Position numbers and translations under genes: made by a program
Assembly (NCBI GenBank): GCA_963920525.1
Contig: OY986438.1
Span: 181,905,888 to 181,969,887 of the forward strand
DNA: 64,000 nucleotides
Direction of reading: 5' to 3'
Source of the DNA: Dichetophora obliterata
Lineage: Eukaryota > Arthropoda > Insecta > Diptera > Sciomyzidae
Shown here: positions 9,186 to 20,824 of the stretch, in pieces
Position numbering within the stretch: the first letter of the stretch is position 1
Layout: the number at the start of each line of letters is the position of its first letter
Notes under the pieces: generated by a model
Told to the model about the DNA's origin: nothing
The model's database searches: none
Seen by the model: the letters and a program-made list of their open reading frames with translations, nothing else

Positions 9186-11744
9186 AGGTCGCAGTTAGAT
9201 CAATTCGCACGAAGCTTTAATAACAAAATCATTCAACTACCAATAACTGATACTGGCGATGAGCAGCTTTGCGTTTATTTAAACTTTTCATTCCTTCAAA
9301 TAGTTCTATGAATTTAAATGAAAAGCATTTAGATAATATAGGATTTTTACGAGTAGCTGATTCATTAGATATAAATACTAGGGTGCATAGTTTTTTTTAA
9401 TTTACTTCTAATAGCATTTTTCTGGTGCTATAAACCTGGGGAAGCAGAAGGTTCACAACTGATTTCTTCAGGTGGCACCACGCCCTAGAGACTCCGCATA
9501 TCATGAAAATTCGACTTTTTCGTAGTTATTTGATAAATATTGATTTCAATAAAAGCATTTGCAATGAATATCAGTGTAACAATCTTTTTATTACTGAAGT
9601 ATATGTAGGCTATGTGAAAAAAACCGAAATAATAAAAATATATACAATTTTACTTTTCAGCACGATATTTTGAACAATTTTTAGAAATTTTTTTTTTTCA
9701 AATTCGTGAGTGATTCACCAAATAAGTGATGTATTTAGTAAAAATTGTAGTAGAACTATTCAACACCTTTAATTTAAGAGTTTAGTATATATAAGATTTT
9801 CAAATTCTAAGGTTTCAGATCTATGAATGCTCATTTTTCATATCTGGCTATTTCAGATCAAGAGTTAAGTGCGTAAGATTTACGATTTTACAAATTTTAT
9901 CGATTTTAAAGCAATATTTCTGAATTAATATACTTGAATTTCACTCTTATAGTATTTAGATTATCTTATATACATGTGAAAATAAATAGGGACACCTGTG
10001 TTTTTGTTTTTGAAGCTGCATGAATTATATACAAGGTACCGCAGATATAGATTTAACTCCCTCGGGTGATGATTCTCCTTGATTAGGCGAGTAAAAATAT
10101 CTAAGGATGAGGTTCACCTCCTCCCCCTTTGGGAGCTAGACAGGAGAAACTTGAAAATATGTGTCAGTATAAGAAAATTGTTTTTACTAATTTTTTCACG
10201 GTTAGTTTTTTGAAAAAACAGAGCAGTGTTCTGATTGTTTATCAAAATAAAGTTATATTATAAGCAAATTAATGATTTAAATAATAAACTTATAAATTGT
10301 TTATCCAAAATTTCTCTAAATATTTGGAAAGTTTGTAACCAATTATATAGCAACTTAAAATTCACAGTTCTGTTGCCGCATTTTAATCTAAATTAAAATG
10401 TTTTTCACTTCATTTATTTTATATTTTCAATCACCTGCCAGAACATTTTCGAACCAAGGCCGATTCATTGTGAATAGTTGTTTCGCCTGTTCGTCTTTGA
10501 GCAGAGTAATTAAATAAATTAAAGTTAAGAGCATTAACGGATCTAATCGACATTGTCTTCCGTATTTGCTTAAAGTTTAAATTATTTTGGTTTATTACTT
10601 ACTAAAAAGTTACAACCATGCTTTGAAATAATTATGCATAATACATTTAAACGTGTGCCGGTGAGGCGCAAATATTAAAATCTTAATTTGCATCAGCAAA
10701 TAATAATAATTAATAAACACGCTGCAGTTATGTTCAAACACACATACCTTACTTTAAGTCCCTATGGCAAAGGAAACCGCAGCGAAAAATTGCAAAAGAA
10801 ATTAATTTTGTGTTAAATTAGCATAAAACATGGAACGAACGCGTCGAACCATCAGCAAAAGGTTAGAAATTCACAGCATATGTTAGACAAGTTATTAGAG
10901 GATGAGTCGAAAGATCATGACTGTCATGATCACGATGGTAATGATGATGATAATGATGATGCGGATCTAAGCGGCGCAGAAAGTAGTAATTAAAAACATG
11001 AAAAGGTGTTCGATGGTTGATGTGGAAATTTTGTTGTATGTTGTCTGCGATATATAGATAGACCGAAAAAAAAGCAAAAAATAAAACTACCTTACCTTTT
11101 AGCTCCTATTTGACTCTATTAAAGCTGGTGCGAAACACTGACAACTCAAGCTAATAACATGAAAAAGGCGGCTAAATGAGTTGCTTAAAACTGTCTGAGT
11201 TAGCCTTTTCTTTTTATTTTGTTTTTGCTTAGAAAATAGCTTGCGTTAAGAAACAAAGTTGAGGTAGACAAAAAACTACCTACCGCAAGGTTTAACAAAT
11301 AAAAATAGCCGCTTTAAGGGCTGCAAAACTGACTTTCATTCGACCAAGATATCACACAGTGAGCTTTCTGTATACAAAAATTATGTAAACTCTGTTTCTC
11401 AAACATCGAATAAGCCACTAAATATTATTAATTTTTATTATTTATAATTAAAATTAAAAGTAACATTAGCACTAGCTTCCAGGACTATCGGCTTAATTTA
11501 GTGTTATATGTTAAGGGAAAATACAAATACAAATTCATATTTAATTAATAAATGATTTTAATATTTTCAATATTAGAATTTGAAAGGAGTTGGACAGATT
11601 TCTAAGACTGAAAAATTTAAGTCTGTAAATTAGCAAAAAGATGTAAGTTAAGAAAGCAGTCGCTTTTTAATTTCCAATTATAGTATATACAGCAACCGGT
11701 TACAATATTATCGACATAAACAGTTGATCGACATAAATCCAGCT
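9186..11744. other. Long non-coding stretch
   Basis: About 2.5 kb of AT-rich DNA with no recognisable coding region other than the short frame at 10880-10993. A GAT-rich microsatellite lies at 10934-10961. I see no transposon ends here. Confidence 0.5.
10880..10993 (+). CDS. Possible short acidic reading frame (37 aa)
   Basis: The frame starts ATG at 10880 and stops TAA at 10993. It encodes MLDKLLEDESKDHD, then an Asp/Asn/His-rich stretch and ends LSGAESSN. The frame stays open for about 20 codons upstream of the ATG, so this could be part of a longer exon. The acidic part comes largely from a GAT repeat, which easily gives chance frames. I do not recognise a family. It is offered only because the codon pattern around the repeat looks less random than its AT-rich surroundings. 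Confidence 0.15.
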   Translation: MLDKLLEDESKDHDCHDHDGNDDDNDDADLSGAESSN

Positions 11745-12045
11745 GAAAAAAACTGCAAGAACAGTGCAAGAAGTGCCATTATGTTTTTTGCTGCAAGTTT
11801 AGGCGAGTGCGAAAAGAACTAAGTCTTTGTGCGAATTGATCTACATGTGGCCTAAACCAAGTTGTGTCGATAAGGCAGTGCTACCTAATTTAGGAAGCAT
11901 TTAAGTAGCTCGATAATTATCTTAAATTCTTTAGGAAACACTGTCTTATCAACACAATCTAGTTTTGCTCACATTGAGATCAATTCGCTCACAGCCTAAA
12001 TTGACTAACAGTCACCGACTTTTCTAAATTATTGGAACCGTGTTG
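11745..12045. repeat. Foldback (hairpin) element
   Basis: A segment from about 11831 (GTGCGAATTGATCTACATGT onward, through TGTGTCGATAAGGCAGTG) is repeated inverted at about 11930-11985 (complement reads GCGAATTGATCTCAATGTG and TGTGTTGATAAGACAGTG). Arms of roughly 75 bp flank a short loop around 11900-11925. This would form a long hairpin if transcribed. No coding capacity; probably a MITE remnant. Confidence 0.6.
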
Positions 12046-12097
12046 GTAGTACAGTGCTTACTTCTAATATAAAACATTTTCGAGCATACTTTTCACG

Positions 12098-12560
12098 ACT
12101 AAAGCTTAGTATGCTGTAGGAACGAAAATTTTTAGGCATTTAATTCTACATGCGAAGTTTTGGTGTAGACTCTACACTAACACATACTTACCATAACGTG
12201 TTTGTTGAATGTGTTAGTTGAACATTATTGTTAACATAAGTTATTATTTTCATGTTTAATGTGTTATTTGAACAATATTTCCACGCCAATTAAATGCATC
12301 GACATATAAAAGACAGCGAAATTTTGACATTTTAACTCTCCAATCATGGTTGTGAACTTGGCCGCATTGAACAAATTTTTCGGTTCAATAGCGTACAAAC
12401 CAACGAAAAAAAAAAATTTCGCCACCTTTTTGCTGTCAAAAACGCAATGCATTTCTTACGGAATTTATTTTTTTGCTTCTACAGCATACTAAGCTTTAGT
12501 TGGCGTGGAAATTTGACTTTCAACAATATTGTTCAAACAACACATTAAACATGAAAATAT
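12098..12560. repeat. Nested inverted repeats beside Helitron A copy 2
   Basis: A perfect 20-bp inverted pair, ACTAAAGCTTAGTATGCTGT at 12098-12117 and its complement at 12481-12500, encloses a second pair: TTTTCATGTTTAATGTGTTA at about 12248 matches the complement of 12530-12556. A further diverged copy lies at 12199-12230. This looks like a rearranged foldback element. The minus-strand 62-codon frame inside it has no recognisable homology. Confidence 0.55.
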
Positions 12561-14299
12561 TAACTTTTACTGCATTCACGGTCATCTTTTCGATGAAATG
12601 GTGATATATATACAAAAACTAAAGTAACATTGATAAAGAGCAGAGTGACAACGCTAAAAATGCAGTGAAAAGAAATGATGCCATCACCACAAAGTATATT
12701 TAACAGGAGGTGGGCAGAATGGCAAAAATATAGACGTACTAATATAAAGAAGATATTCAGGATAGGGATTTGAATATAGCTATGAATATAGTATGAAAAA
12801 ATTGATTTTTAGTCATAACTTTTGATTGAAAAGAGATATTGGGGTAATTTTTTCACATAAATTATTTTTGAGTCTTGTCTTTTTTGTAAACAATATAGAA
12901 ACAACATTTTGGAAAAACTAAAGTACGCGAAAAAAATCAAAGAAAAAACCCTTGTTGTTTTGATGACAAAAACAATAAAATAATTTTTGCGCTTAGCTGA
13001 TAGAATTTTTTCAAGTAAATGCTATGCCACATGAAAGGTAGCCGATTGTGCAATTTTTAGTTTATTTAATTTTACAGCAACACAAATTTTGAGTCATTTT
13101 TTGAAAAGTCGATACTTTGGACATTTTTTGACATAATCATAAAACATATATACACTGAATTAACGGTACAGTTCTTTTTTTTTTGTGAAGTGATTTTATC
13201 GAACTTTTGAACAAAAAAAATTTGAATGAAATATATCAATGGAAAGAGGAGGTATTTGCATCGAAAGACCAAACTTTGATTTTCATGTCGTTATTCTTAG
13301 GTAGCGATGTTTTATGAAAAAGTCGTTGTACTGAAAATTTCTGCAATTTTGAATATATGTGAGTGTTTTTGATGCCAAAATAACAAAAAAATTGTTAAAA
13401 TTAAATACACAAAAAAATCCGATAAAAAGTATTATAATAATAAAATTACCGTTAGTTGAAAAATTTCGGAGGGGGCGTGGCAAAAAAAATATCTTTAATT
13501 AAAAGTTGGGATGCACTTAATATGTGTACCTAGTTTGAGCGAAATCCGTTGAGCCGTTCAGATTTGAATAAAGGCCAAACAAACAAACAAACAGAAAATG
13601 AGTTTTATTCAGGGCTCGCATTTGCTCATTTATGAACTGCTAATTTCTGCTTCTGTTCATTCATTTAAGAATATAAAGAAATATCAAAATGAGCAGCTCA
13701 TTTTCGTGAAGAGCTGAGTAGATTTTTTTTTTTGTTCATGAACTGAAGAAAAGGAAACCAGTTTGTTAACAAGAATCTTTTTTACTCTTGCGAAGAAACT
13801 GTTGCTATTCATCTCTTCTTCTCTTGCCGTTCCGAAAAAAAACTTTTAAAAATACATTATATTAGGTGGCAACCCAATTATTTCAAAATTTTATAATTTT
13901 AAAATTCTGGCAACGGATTCAGATCCAGCAACCCATTTTTACCCTGTAGTTTGCGTCAGCCGCGAACTCCCTCTCTGATACAAACCCAGTGCCAGTGAAC
14001 AAGTGAGTATCATCCGTTGCCTTCACCACTTCATAAACAATTAGTGAATAAATGAGGAGCCAACGAACGACAAGTGAAAAATTGACGAAGAGATGAATAG
14101 CAACGGTTTCTTTGCAAGGGTAAAAAAAAAATTCTTGTGCACAATCTGGTTTCCTCTTCTTCAGTTCATGAACAAAAAAATCTGCTCAGCTCTTCACGAA
14201 AATGAGTATGAGCACGTTTATTTTTTGAACAAAAAATTCCTTCATATTCATGAAGCTTCATGAGTGAGCAAATACGAAACCTGATTTTATTACTATAGA
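12550..14299 (-). mobile_element. Helitron family A copy 2, 3' truncated
   Basis: Reading on the minus strand, the element starts at 14299 with TCTATAGTAATAAAA preceded by A. It follows Helitron copy 1 (6572-7755) to about 12550, where similarity stops at the foldback region. Shared landmarks are the GTTTGTTTGTTTG run, the block CGGCTCAACGGAT and the GCCACGCCCCCTC block. The copy lacks the family 3' end. Near its 5' end it is interrupted by a hAT MITE (13610-14283). Confidence 0.75.
13610..14283. mobile_element. hAT-type foldback MITE, 674 bp, in Helitron A copy 2
   Basis: The ends are CAGGGCTCGCATTTGCTCA and the complement of the right end, CAGGTTTCGTATTTGCTCA. The 8-bp flanks are GTTTTATT (13602-13609) and ATTTTATT (14284-14291), matching 7 of 8, as expected for hAT. 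The inverted repeat extends about 250 bp inward: blocks around TTCGTGAAGAGCTGAG and TGCTATTCATCTCTTC occur inverted at both sides. No transposase. Removing it rejoins the Helitron head. Confidence 0.8.
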
Positions 14300-15248
14300 T
14301 AAGCCGGAAAAACCGCAGCCACTCTCACAAAATCTTTTTTTTTTAAAAATTTTTAATCAATTATATATACAAAATATTTCTTACTGATTAATAAAATAAT
14401 GCCGGAATCACATAAAAGAAAACTTTGTTTACACTCGATAATTAAAAAAGTTATAACATGATATACTTACATATAAGTAAATATTTTTTTCAGCAAACCA
14501 AACCAAACAAAAAAAAACACATTTGTTCGTGATAACATGCAAAGCTCATATTTCAAAAATGAGTGAATGAAGAATGGTCGATAAATGCACATATTATCTA
14601 TTATTTCAATTAAAAATCTATCTTAAATTCAGTGTTATAGGGGGATGGGGAGGGTGGCAAATATGCCCAAGTGGCGAACCTCTATTTTCTACCCTACATA
14701 TTCTAAAATAGCTACATTATATTTTTAAAATCAATTTAAAAAATATTCGAAATGCATGAGGCTAATTCTGTTCTAAATAAATGCTCGATGTCTGCGCAAC
14801 TGTTAACAATAAACCAACAACTACTTTCACATCGATTTGAATGCTCATATGATACCAACTCACTGTGCATCGACTCAATTATTAAACAGCTCACGAATTT
14901 TTCATACGCGACTCAGTCGCGGTCTCATATTCAGAGTCTGAGTCTTCGATTAAAACCGACAAAATAAAAATTGTCTTAATTCCTAAGATATTTATGGTAG
15001 GTTTCTGCTAATTCCAACCCAGTCAAGTTGTTGTTTCTTGCTATCGTTTATTGTTTTATGACCATTCTTGTGTTGTACAAGCACCTGTAAGTTATCGAAG
15101 CCTTAAACTGCCCTCAATGCAGAAAGTCTTGATAATTAGTTTTTGATCGTGTGATTGCCGGATCTTTTGTGGCAAAGTGATTTCTTCCTATTGTTTCAGA
15201 GTCATCAACATCAACATAGTACTTCCCACTGAACCGAACAAGCGAGGA
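14300..15248. other. Non-coding stretch
   Basis: No gene recognised. A G-rich patch at 14640-14660 and ordinary AT-rich DNA. The 71-codon frame at 14752-14967 has no recognisable features. Confidence 0.5.
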
Positions 15249-16339
15249 CAAGCGCGTCGGAAGCGAATTTCATCTGGAGGGGGCAGTACAAATGGGGGGG
15301 AAATACAAATGGTGGTGCAAAAAAAGTTCACCAAAATTTCTTCAAAGAAACATGAATGTGAATACACAAATTTTTTATTTTAGTTTAAAATAAAAATATA
15401 TAAAAATATATAAAAAATATTAATATTTTATTATTTTTAAAAGTTCTTCCAATTGCAATATTAGAGATCATTCTTTAAAGGATCTTTCATATGGTAATAT
15501 GAAAATATAAGAAATAATGGTTGCTTTTATTAAGCAAGACTAGGTATATCTTTACATGGTTTAAATGCAATACGGTACAAAAAGTTATATCAATTTAAAT
15601 TATTCCAAAATGTTTCTTACTGTCCTTGCGAGAAACAAACTCTTTCACCACCTCCATCGAATTCAATTTTTCGGTTTTATCTTTGTGAATGTGTATAAGT
15701 GCCGCATGAGTGAGTCGTTTCTGTGGCATAGTTGCTCGAAGATACGTTTTGAGTCGTCTTAGTGCACTAAAAGAAAGCTCAGATGAAGCTGCTGATGCAG
15801 GCACAGTCAAAAGCAAAGCAATAAGTTTTTCAACTTCATTTAATAGTTTTTTTACAGTATCCGAATTTTTTGCAAATTGGGATACAATGCCACTACAATT
15901 TGAAGGTGTTTGGCCAGGCAATTGCTTCAGCAATTTAAGTTGCGCGTGGAGGTCGCTCACATCAAAGTCATTTCCATAAAGATCTAGTTTTGTTTTTAGA
16001 TTTTGTTCAGAAGGCACTTTTCCGTTGAAGGCTTTGATTACAATATTACAGTATTAAGCTACATACTTAAGGGTGCTTTTTAACTGAAGTGGTGGGTTTG
16101 CAGTAGAAACTCTACATTTTGCTCTATCTTTTTGCAAACACAGAGAAAGAAAATGGTTATCCGCAAGCATGCTTATAAAGAAGAGAGAAAGAAGAGGAAA
16201 ATATCTAATACAAAAATATTATCGTTGTAAAAAAACTGACATTTTCAATAACTTTTGAAGTTTTCTTTTTAAATTGTTTATCTGGCTAAAAAAGTGGGGG
16301 GCAACTGCCCCCCTTTCCACCCCACTTCCGACGCCAATG
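15249..16339 (-). mobile_element. Internally deleted hAT element (ZMYM/TTF type)
   Basis: The putative ends share the inverted sequence GCGTCGGAAG (15254-15263 and complement at 16325-16334), each 5 bases inside a CA, followed by G-rich sequence on both sides (GGAGGGGGCAGT; complement GGGGGGCAGTTGCC). Between them is the C-terminal part of a hAT transposase on the minus strand. I could not identify a convincing 8-bp target duplication, so the boundaries are tentative. Confidence 0.6.
15595..16017 (-). pseudogene. hAT transposase C-terminal dimerisation domain
   Basis: A 140-codon frame encodes the C-terminal end of a hAT transposase of the kind annotated as 'zinc finger MYM-type 1-like' or TTF-type. 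The hallmark is LLLTVPASAASSELSFSALR followed by LKTYLRATMPQKRLTHAALI, the hAT dimerisation motif (usually T.P.S.A..ERSFS.L..IKT.LR..M...RL). The zinc finger, the RNase H-like catalytic core and most of the insertion domain are missing, so it cannot transpose. The region sits between candidate terminal repeats at 15249 and 16339. The frame itself is intact, suggesting a fairly young deletion derivative. Confidence 0.8.
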
Positions 16340-19290
16340 ATCGTGTTCTATGTATATGTAATCCATAGTAGCTTAAAAATTTGTCTCAGATTTTTAACCG
16401 TGGAAAGGTTTATTAAGGATTAAAAAGAGAATACTATTTACGCAGTTGAGTTCATATAAACGTTGAATAGTGTAAAAAAAAATCATATATAAAAAAACAA
16501 TATTACTAAAACTATAAATCTTTTTAACCTTTGTAAACTCATTTAAGAATAAAAACAGATACGTTTTTGAGAGAAAATTTGCTTCGGCAAATTATTTTAG
16601 TACTTTTTAGAAGAATTCAAAAATGATATTTTAGGTTCATTGGGTAAACATTTTCACAGAAATTCACAGAAACTCAAGCTGAAGTTAATACAAATACGCG
16701 TATAGAACCATCTTTACGAGTCTTGAACGCACCCAAACCTAAGCATCAAGCAATTTAAGTCATTCCAAGCATTAAGCCTTGACTGTTGAGTGCTATTCCG
16801 AACAGAAAAATCGAATTGTTTTCAATTCATCAACAATTCATAGAATGAACTTGTGGCATTCTTCGGGAATTAAATGTTCCTCCGCTACACTCCTAAGATG
16901 CAGCATGCGTGGTGACGGTTCGAGTTCGCAATCAGTAACAATTTTATTTCCTTCAGCTTGGTTTTGGGTTTCTTCATGTTTCCTTGACTCTTGCGTTAGT
17001 GTGCTAGCGAATACAAAGTTGGATTGCCAAAGAATTTGCAACAACAACAACAACAACAACTGTTGCTGGCGACAATTTTTACAACTGCTGCCTGGTTGCC
17101 GTCTCTTCTTAAGTATACCGACTTCTTCACTGAATAATGGTTGATCAAGCAGCAGCAGCAATCATGCGACACGACGACCTCCACCGTTGTTTTAATTTGC
17201 TGCAACTGTTGCAATGGCATTGGAGAATTATTGGAGTGGTTGTTGTTGTTGTTCTTGCTGATGTTAAAATAAGCCGCGCCGTTTTAGCCTAAGGTCCCAT
17301 TTCGTTAAGTTTCCTCCGATTGAATTGCAGACTTGTTGGTTGCAAAGCTTTAGCGTAGTTGTATCGAATTCTTCTGCTTTGACTTGGCTCGCTCAGATTT
17401 GGTTCCAATTTGGTTTGCGGCAGTTAGTTTTAACGTGCTTTTTTTTTGTTTTTAATTGAATTAAAATTCTTTTCATCGGATCGGCTCGATTAAAAATTTA
17501 ATTGTTTCATTAACTTTTGTCTAATTAAAATATTGAAAGGTAGCAACAATAACAACAGCAAAATACGTTGATAAATTTTGAAATAAAGACTTCATGACAA
17601 GGTCTGCAAATTGTTTGGATTGATTCTCAATTCATTCTGAAGTAATTTCGATAAATTCGCTCAGTGTCCGCTCTGAGCAAATATTGTTGTTGCATAGCAC
17701 AAAAGTTCTAAGAAATATTGTTACCTTGCATTGCCAATAGAAAGCAAAAAGATAAAAAATCTTTCCAATTTCATTGTTTGCAGTAAAAGAAGTAAACTCC
17801 AATATATAGCAAAGAATTCATTGCTACAACAACAGCAACAACAACTACAAAAATAACAGCAGCAACAACAATGAGCAACAACAATTGAATTGAGGAATCT
17901 TTTGTTCCTAGTCTTTGTTCAAGTGTGCAAATGTGCGTCAGAAATAAAATCGAATAGAATCGAATCGTATCAAAGAACAAACAATGCCAAAGGATTAGAA
18001 ATGAAATCAAGAGGCGCAGCGCAATAAAAGTAAATATATGTATGCAAGCCGATGGCTGTGCCAGCGAAAGGATTTTATAGCAAAGTGCTTACATAACCCA
18101 GCTTTAGTTGGATGAAATTATTAGTGGCTATAGTAACGTTTGGGAAGCACTGAGATGCTTATTGTACGAAACAAGAAGCTCTGCAGCATGGCAGGAACAT
18201 CAACAACAACGCAAAGAAAAAAAAAACAAACGTTCAATTGTTTGTTCAAATAAAAAATCGATTTTCATACCATGGATAAAGTAGAAGCAAGCTGGTCTTA
18301 TAGAAAAAAAAAAATAGAAAGAAATCCTTGGATTTTTGCTGCCAGAGCATGTTTGTTCTATCATTTGCTTGCTGTCAGTGGAAACTATTCGAATTTAAAC
18401 ACATCTGAAGCTTTACTTTTTTATTCCTCATAAAATCTTATATATTTAGCTCTGAATCACGTTAGCTGATATCGATAATAGTATTTCTATTCTAAAAGGA
18501 CACGAGCTTGAAAAGGTTATGGAGTAAGTATTAAACATGAATCATAAGTTAACGTAATGAAGAATAGACATGTACATATATGAACATCTCATGATTCAAC
18601 AATTACATATGTGTTTTCAATTACCAATTTTCTTATTTATGTTCGGTTAAAATTCTATAACATTTGCAGCTGTCTTGGTTGTTTGGTGATATTGTAAGCA
18701 TTCGAAGTTATTTAACCATTTTGAAGGATAAGCTTTCACATATGATTCTCTTTCCAATTTAGAAAACCACTTGTTGGTCTATCATTATTTTTTTAATAAA
18801 ATTAAACAATTATATAGGGAATATTTCTTGTATAACACTATGCGCTACTGTCGTTTTACATGGCATCCCACTATATTTTTGTTATTGATTTGGTGTCTGT
18901 AAACAGGAAAATTCCAAAAAATTTTGTGAATACTTCTTTTTCAAAAAATTTTCAAATTCTTTTAACGTTTTTTTCGAACAAAGTTTTAATTTGTTTTAAA
19001 ATAGATCAAAGAACCAAGGCATGCGCCTTATACAAGCAAGGTTTGGTCTTTGACCTGAAAGGAAAGGGATAGATTATTTAGAAGAAATGATTGGAGCCAT
19101 ACGTGAATTATTGATTAGGCGAAACAACCGTGAAAGATAGTTTGAATTGCTTTTAACCAATGTTAGTGCTATGCCTTAACCTCGGCAAGCATTTCCAGAC
19201 CTTATTTGTGTTCCTGTCCTTTAATTTCACATTTTCCACAATTAAGTTTTAGATTTTTAGTTTTCCATAATTCTTAAATGCAGGAAGGAA
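16340..19290. other. CAA/CAG-rich non-coding region
   Basis: About 3 kb with no recognised gene. It contains CAA-type microsatellites at 17041-17060 and 17820-17885, and GTT/GCA runs near 17150-17260. On the minus strand the A/C-rich composition around 17220-17420 followed by a 107-codon frame (17161-16838) resembles a fly 5' untranslated region, but the frame shows no homology I know. The overlapping opposite-strand frames at 16779-17220 argue that the apparent coding is due to the triplet repeats. Confidence 0.4.
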
Positions 19291-19310
19291 CAAAGAAAGT
19301 GCAAAGAACC

Positions 19311-19388
19311 ATGCCCGAACCCGGATTCGAACCAGGCACCTTCTGGGTTGACAGCCTAGCGCACTCTTCACTAGACTGCAAAGGCCGA
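19311..19388 (-). other. tRNA-like SINE head
   Basis: On the minus strand there is a perfect B box (GGTTCGAATCC, 19323-19333) within a CCTGG/CCGGG-type T arm, a candidate anticodon arm CTAGG-CTGTCAA-CCCAG, and an A-box-like AGTCTAGTGAAGAG. The arms have mismatches and there is no proper acceptor stem. This is probably a tRNA-derived SINE or tRNA pseudogene, not a working tRNA. Confidence 0.5.
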
Positions 19389-19699
19389 AAATGCAAATGC
19401 AAATATGTTCATATACGGTTGATCAAAAAATTTGCATTAAAAATTTCCAAAATGTTCTTGAGCTTTCTCTTACAAATTAAAACTCCCTTTTCCTATTCCG
19501 ACTGAAAAATTATTCATAATAGATCTGAATATACTACATAAAGGCACGAGATACATTGTTGGATACATTTAACGATATGTCAAAAATTGCAATGGCGCTC
19601 AGTGATCCCAAGAACTGTCAATATGCCCAAAGAAACTCGATTCAGCATAGTCTTACTATAGTAAAAATAATACAAAGAACAAGACTTCAACAAAGGAAT

Positions 19700-19930
19700 C
19701 AAAACAGTTGATGTCAAATAAAACTGTTACCAAAAACAGTCCAATTATGTTTCTCTCGCCATTTCTGGATGAAAATGGAATCATTCGAGTAGCAGGACGC
19801 ATAAATATTCCATATGATGCGAAACATACAATAATGCTGCCACAAGCACTATGAAAATCGAATTCGCTGATCAAATTGTTGGTTACACAAAGCATCCTAG
19901 AGTTGGCTCTATTCATGATATTATCAATAT
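19700..19930 (+). pseudogene. BEL/Pao retrotransposon Pol fragment (pre-integrase zinc region)
   Basis: The plus strand reads LSPFLDENGIIRVAGRINI, then PYDAKHTIMLPQ, the characteristic stretch before the integrase zinc-binding domain of BEL/Pao LTR retrotransposons. A stop falls at 19852-19854 and the rest (KSNSLIKLLVTQS-like, which corresponds to the 'H...LI...H' segment) is frame-broken. No LTRs, protease or RT of the same element are visible nearby. Truncated and non-functional. Confidence 0.7.
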
Positions 19931-19984
19931 GAGACCTAAAATTACGTTTCGTAAATAGCTTACAGGAGGAACTGGCTTGCCGAG

Positions 19985-20824
19985 TAAGTAATAAGTTCTC
20001 GGGGGAAGCTGGAGACGCTTTTGTGATTATGTAATTTCTTTACATTTACTGATGTTGAGCTCAAGAAGATTTTTTTGACACCAAGTGGAAAAACTAACCA
20101 GCTCATCTTGAAAATTGCAAAAATCGGCGTTTGTTTGTATGCACTAATAGATTTTCATATCATCAGCATACACAGAGAGATTGGAATATTTGATGATTCC
20201 ATCTATATCAGAAATGTTAAGACGAGCAACAAGGACCAAGGACCTTGTGGGACACCAGATGTAGCTGTAAAAGACTCTGATTTGGAAAATCTAAAGATGA
20301 CATTGTAACGACGTTCTTCGAGATATGATTTAATCCATGATATAAACAGTGATAGAAAACCAAAGGCTTTAAGCTTAAGAAGGATGATAGAATGTGAGAT
20401 TTTGTCGAACGCTTTACTAAAGTCCGTAGAAACTACATCAACTTCGTACCCACTTTCCTACTAGCATAAAGCGTTTGAAATAAATTCTGTAAGGCTAGTG
20501 GTAGTCGATCTTTCCTGAGCAAGACGTGTTGACTAGGAGCAAAAATAGATTTGCAATGGAAAAAGATAATGTCATAGATAATACTTTCAAAAATTTTGGG
20601 AGTACGTGACAGTTTTGCAATAGGTCTTTAATTGGAAACATAATTTCTAGGTGCTTTTTTATGCAGAGGTATTATTTACGAACTCTTCCATAACTAAGGA
20701 AAAACTGATTTAGAAAGTTAAAAAAGAGCCAATAGGGGTTGAGCCAACAAGTTTGCGAATTTTTTGATAACAATAGCAGGCAAACCATAGGGTTTAGGAG
20801 AACAAACGTCCTTTAGATTATTTA
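19985..20824 (-). pseudogene. Jockey-type LINE reverse transcriptase, 3' part, broken
   Basis: Minus-strand remains in order from high to low coordinate: SPKPYGLPAIV, then a block with 'RPIAKLSRTPKIFES', then DFSKAFDKISHSII, then SGVPQGP, then VYADDM (the catalytic motif, near 20155-20175), then STWCQKNLLELNISKCKEIT. Many stops and frameshifts are present. A rosa element split the copy at 20824; the N-terminal continuation is at 22110-22195, and joining across a single TA restores the frame (LADVLGKINNLKDVCSPKP). Confidence 0.8.

Noticed and set aside
15710..15979. Plus-strand 89-codon frame
   Set aside because: It is the antisense shadow of the hAT transposase frame on the minus strand.
16838..17220. 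Leu-, Cys- and Gln-rich proteins encoded around 17 kb
   Set aside because: The same CAA/CAG run gives Leu, Cys, Gln or Asn runs in different frames on both strands. There is no domain and no consistent frame.
19656..19916. Minus-strand 86-codon frame
   Set aside because: It is the antisense shadow of the BEL/Pao integrase-region fragment.
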